A program made the position numbers and the translations under genes. From the IMG/VR virus record IMGVR_UViG_3300043313_000144, positions 1 to 23,057 of that record: a stretch of 23,057 nucleotides of DNA. One strand, 5' to 3'. This document shows positions 22,007-23,057 of this stretch, piece by piece (within the stretch, counting starts at the first letter, position 1; each line of letters starts with the position of its first letter). Origin of the DNA: a virus. The notes beneath the pieces were generated by a model. It did no database searches, was not told where the DNA came from, and saw only the letters and a program-made list of their open reading frames with translations.

Positions 22007-23057
22007 CAGACCAGCCCCCTGCTGTTGCGCTGCTGCGCCGCGACCTGCCGCTCGTTGGCCTTGTTGACGGCGTCCTGCTGCTTGATCTGGATCGCGGCCT
22101 GCGCCTTCTGGCGATCGAGCGCCATCTTCTGGCTGTTCTCCATCATGTGGGCCTGATGCGCCTCGCGGTTCTCCATCGCCTTCAGGTTCTGCACCTGCGC
22201 CTTGCCCTGCGCGTCGTTCTGCTTGGCGGCCAGCTCGGCGGCCTTGATGGTGCGCTCGTTCTCCAGCTCGGCGGCCTTGTGCGCGTCCTTCTGCTCCATC
22301 TCCTTCATCTTGAGCAGGATGTCGGCCTTGTTCTTCTGCCGCGCGGTGTCCTGCTTCATCTGCTCGATCTGCAACAAAATGCGGTGCTGCGCGGTGGTCG
22401 GATCCTCGCCCTGGCCCTGCTCGCCCTTGGCCTTCATCTGCTCGACCAGGCCGTCGATCTGGCCCTCCAGCGTGCGGCCGGCGCGGTAGGGCGCGGTCGA
22501 GAATTTCAGGATCTCACCGCAGAACTCCGCAGTCTGCGGTGCCGCTGTTATCATCGAGGAGAGTTGCGGCAACAGCGTCGCCAGCATGCCGACGAACTCG
22601 GTGCGGCGCTGCTTCTCGGCGTTTTCATCCGCCATGATGGTGCTGTCCGTCTCGATGTCCAAGACGAATGATTTGGCGCGGTTGTCCTTGAGAAATTTCA
22701 GCACCTGATCGGTGGTCGGCTCGTCGGCCAGCTTCTGCAGCTCAGCCACCTGCTGCTGGATCTTCTGCTGCAGCGGCGCGGTCGGGTCCGGTGGCGCTGC
22801 CGCGGACGGCGGGCCACCCTCCGGCTGCTGCTCCGGCGGCGCCATCTGCTGCTGCTGCTCGATCTGCTGCAGCTGCATCATGTTCTGCTGCAGCTCGTTG
22901 TGCATCTGCTGCGCCTTCTTGCGCTGCATCTCCCTGGTCGGCAGCTGGGTCTGGCTCATCTCGATGATGGTGACGTCAGAGAATTTCTCAGTAATAATTT
23001 CCGAGGTGATCTCGACCAGATCCTTGGCGAACCGCACCATCTCCTGCTGCTTGTCCC
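22006..23057 (-). CDS. Portal protein, C-terminal part (5' end beyond window)
   Basis: About 350 codons are visible and the frame is open to the right edge. It contains TREMQRKKAQQMHNELQQNM, a Gln/Pro-rich stretch, QQKIQQQVAELQKLADEPTT, then DQVLKFLKDNRAKSFVLDIE followed by TDSTIMADENAEKQRRTEF. The DIETDST...EKQ-x-R-x-EF segment is a hallmark of P22-like portals of podoviruses. The last 150 residues are a long Glu/Lys/Gln-rich coiled coil (barrel-like helices) ending RNSRGLV. The Gln-rich part is encoded by CTG/CAG runs (about 22850-22925). The portal ring is the packaging and ejection gate, so the terminase is expected further right. Confidence 0.85.
   Translation of the reverse strand, partial: DKQQEMVRFAKDLVEITSEIITEKFSDVTIIEMSQTQLPTREMQRKKAQQMHNELQQNMMQLQQIEQQQQMAPPEQQPEGGPPSAAAPPDPTAPLQQKIQQQVAELQKLADEPTTDQVLKFLKDNRAKSFVLDIETDSTIMADENAEKQRRTEFVGMLATLLPQLSSMITAAPQTAEFCGEILKFSTAPYRAGRTLEGQIDGLVEQMKAKGEQGQGEDPTTAQHRILLQIEQMKQDTARQKNKADILLKMKEMEQKDAHKAAELENERTIKAAELAAKQNDAQGKAQVQNLKAMENREAHQAHMMENSQKMALDRQKAQAAIQIKQQDAVNKANERQVAAQQRNSRGLV

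Noticed and set aside
22850-22925. CTG/CAG-rich run as an unstable trinucleotide repeat
   Set aside because: It encodes a Gln-rich coil of the portal with interrupted triplets; there is no pure long run.

Overview
The window reads as the virion-structure half of a tailed phage, or of a prophage carrying one. It has short-tailed (podovirus) gene content: a long-C-terminus portal, scaffold, major capsid protein, SU10-type adaptor, tail nozzle, internal ejection proteins and tail fibres, with no tape measure, sheath or tail tube. The host is not visible directly. The high G+C, G/C-ending codons and the resemblance of several proteins to those of phages of soil and water alphaproteobacteria suggest such a host; this is inference. 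I see no tRNA, rRNA, integrase, lysis cassette, CRISPR or insertion sequence. The terminase should lie just beyond the right edge, because the portal gene runs off it.

All genes but one lie on the minus strand and are read from right to left. Many are joined by stop/start overlaps (TGATG, ATGA, TAGTG, TAGATG), so they form one late operon. Head module, right to left: portal C-terminus (23057-22006); a 428-aa protein with a DTH motif (22006-20720); two IPT/TIG (Ig-like) proteins (20153-19572 and 19520-18459); a 67-aa G-x-P-V repeat protein; a 101-aa conserved protein; scaffold (17892-16609); major capsid protein (16572-15535); a 239-aa head protein (14765-14046); head-tail adaptor (14044-13319). 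Tail and ejection module: nozzle (13322-11520); a Gly-rich 504-aa protein (11508-9994); a GNAT-like protein; a Pro-rich protein; a protein ending in an S74 chaperone domain (8690-7293); a lytic transglycosylase (7292-5013); a 656-aa ejection protein (5020-3050); two paralogous tail fibres (3046-1322 and 1256 to beyond the left edge).

Three different free-standing HNH endonuclease genes sit between structural genes. One is on the opposite strand (20250-20738). One (15441-14869) has a leader that folds into a roughly 18-bp hairpin burying its ribosome-binding site. One (9512-9045) is translationally coupled to its neighbour. Base composition drops in these genes and in the adjoining ends of neighbouring genes, including the 3' end of the capsid gene, as expected for homing with co-conversion.

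The most interesting points are the hairpin-gated HNH gene, a 21-codon truncated ORF that bridges the two tail fibres and carries the second fibre's ribosome-binding site, the repeated stem sequence shared by the fibres that could allow receptor-tip exchange, a pair of dyad repeats before the scaffold gene, and a QRDAI motif shared by two otherwise unrelated low-complexity tail proteins. I see no clear evidence of a wholly new defence or mobile system.
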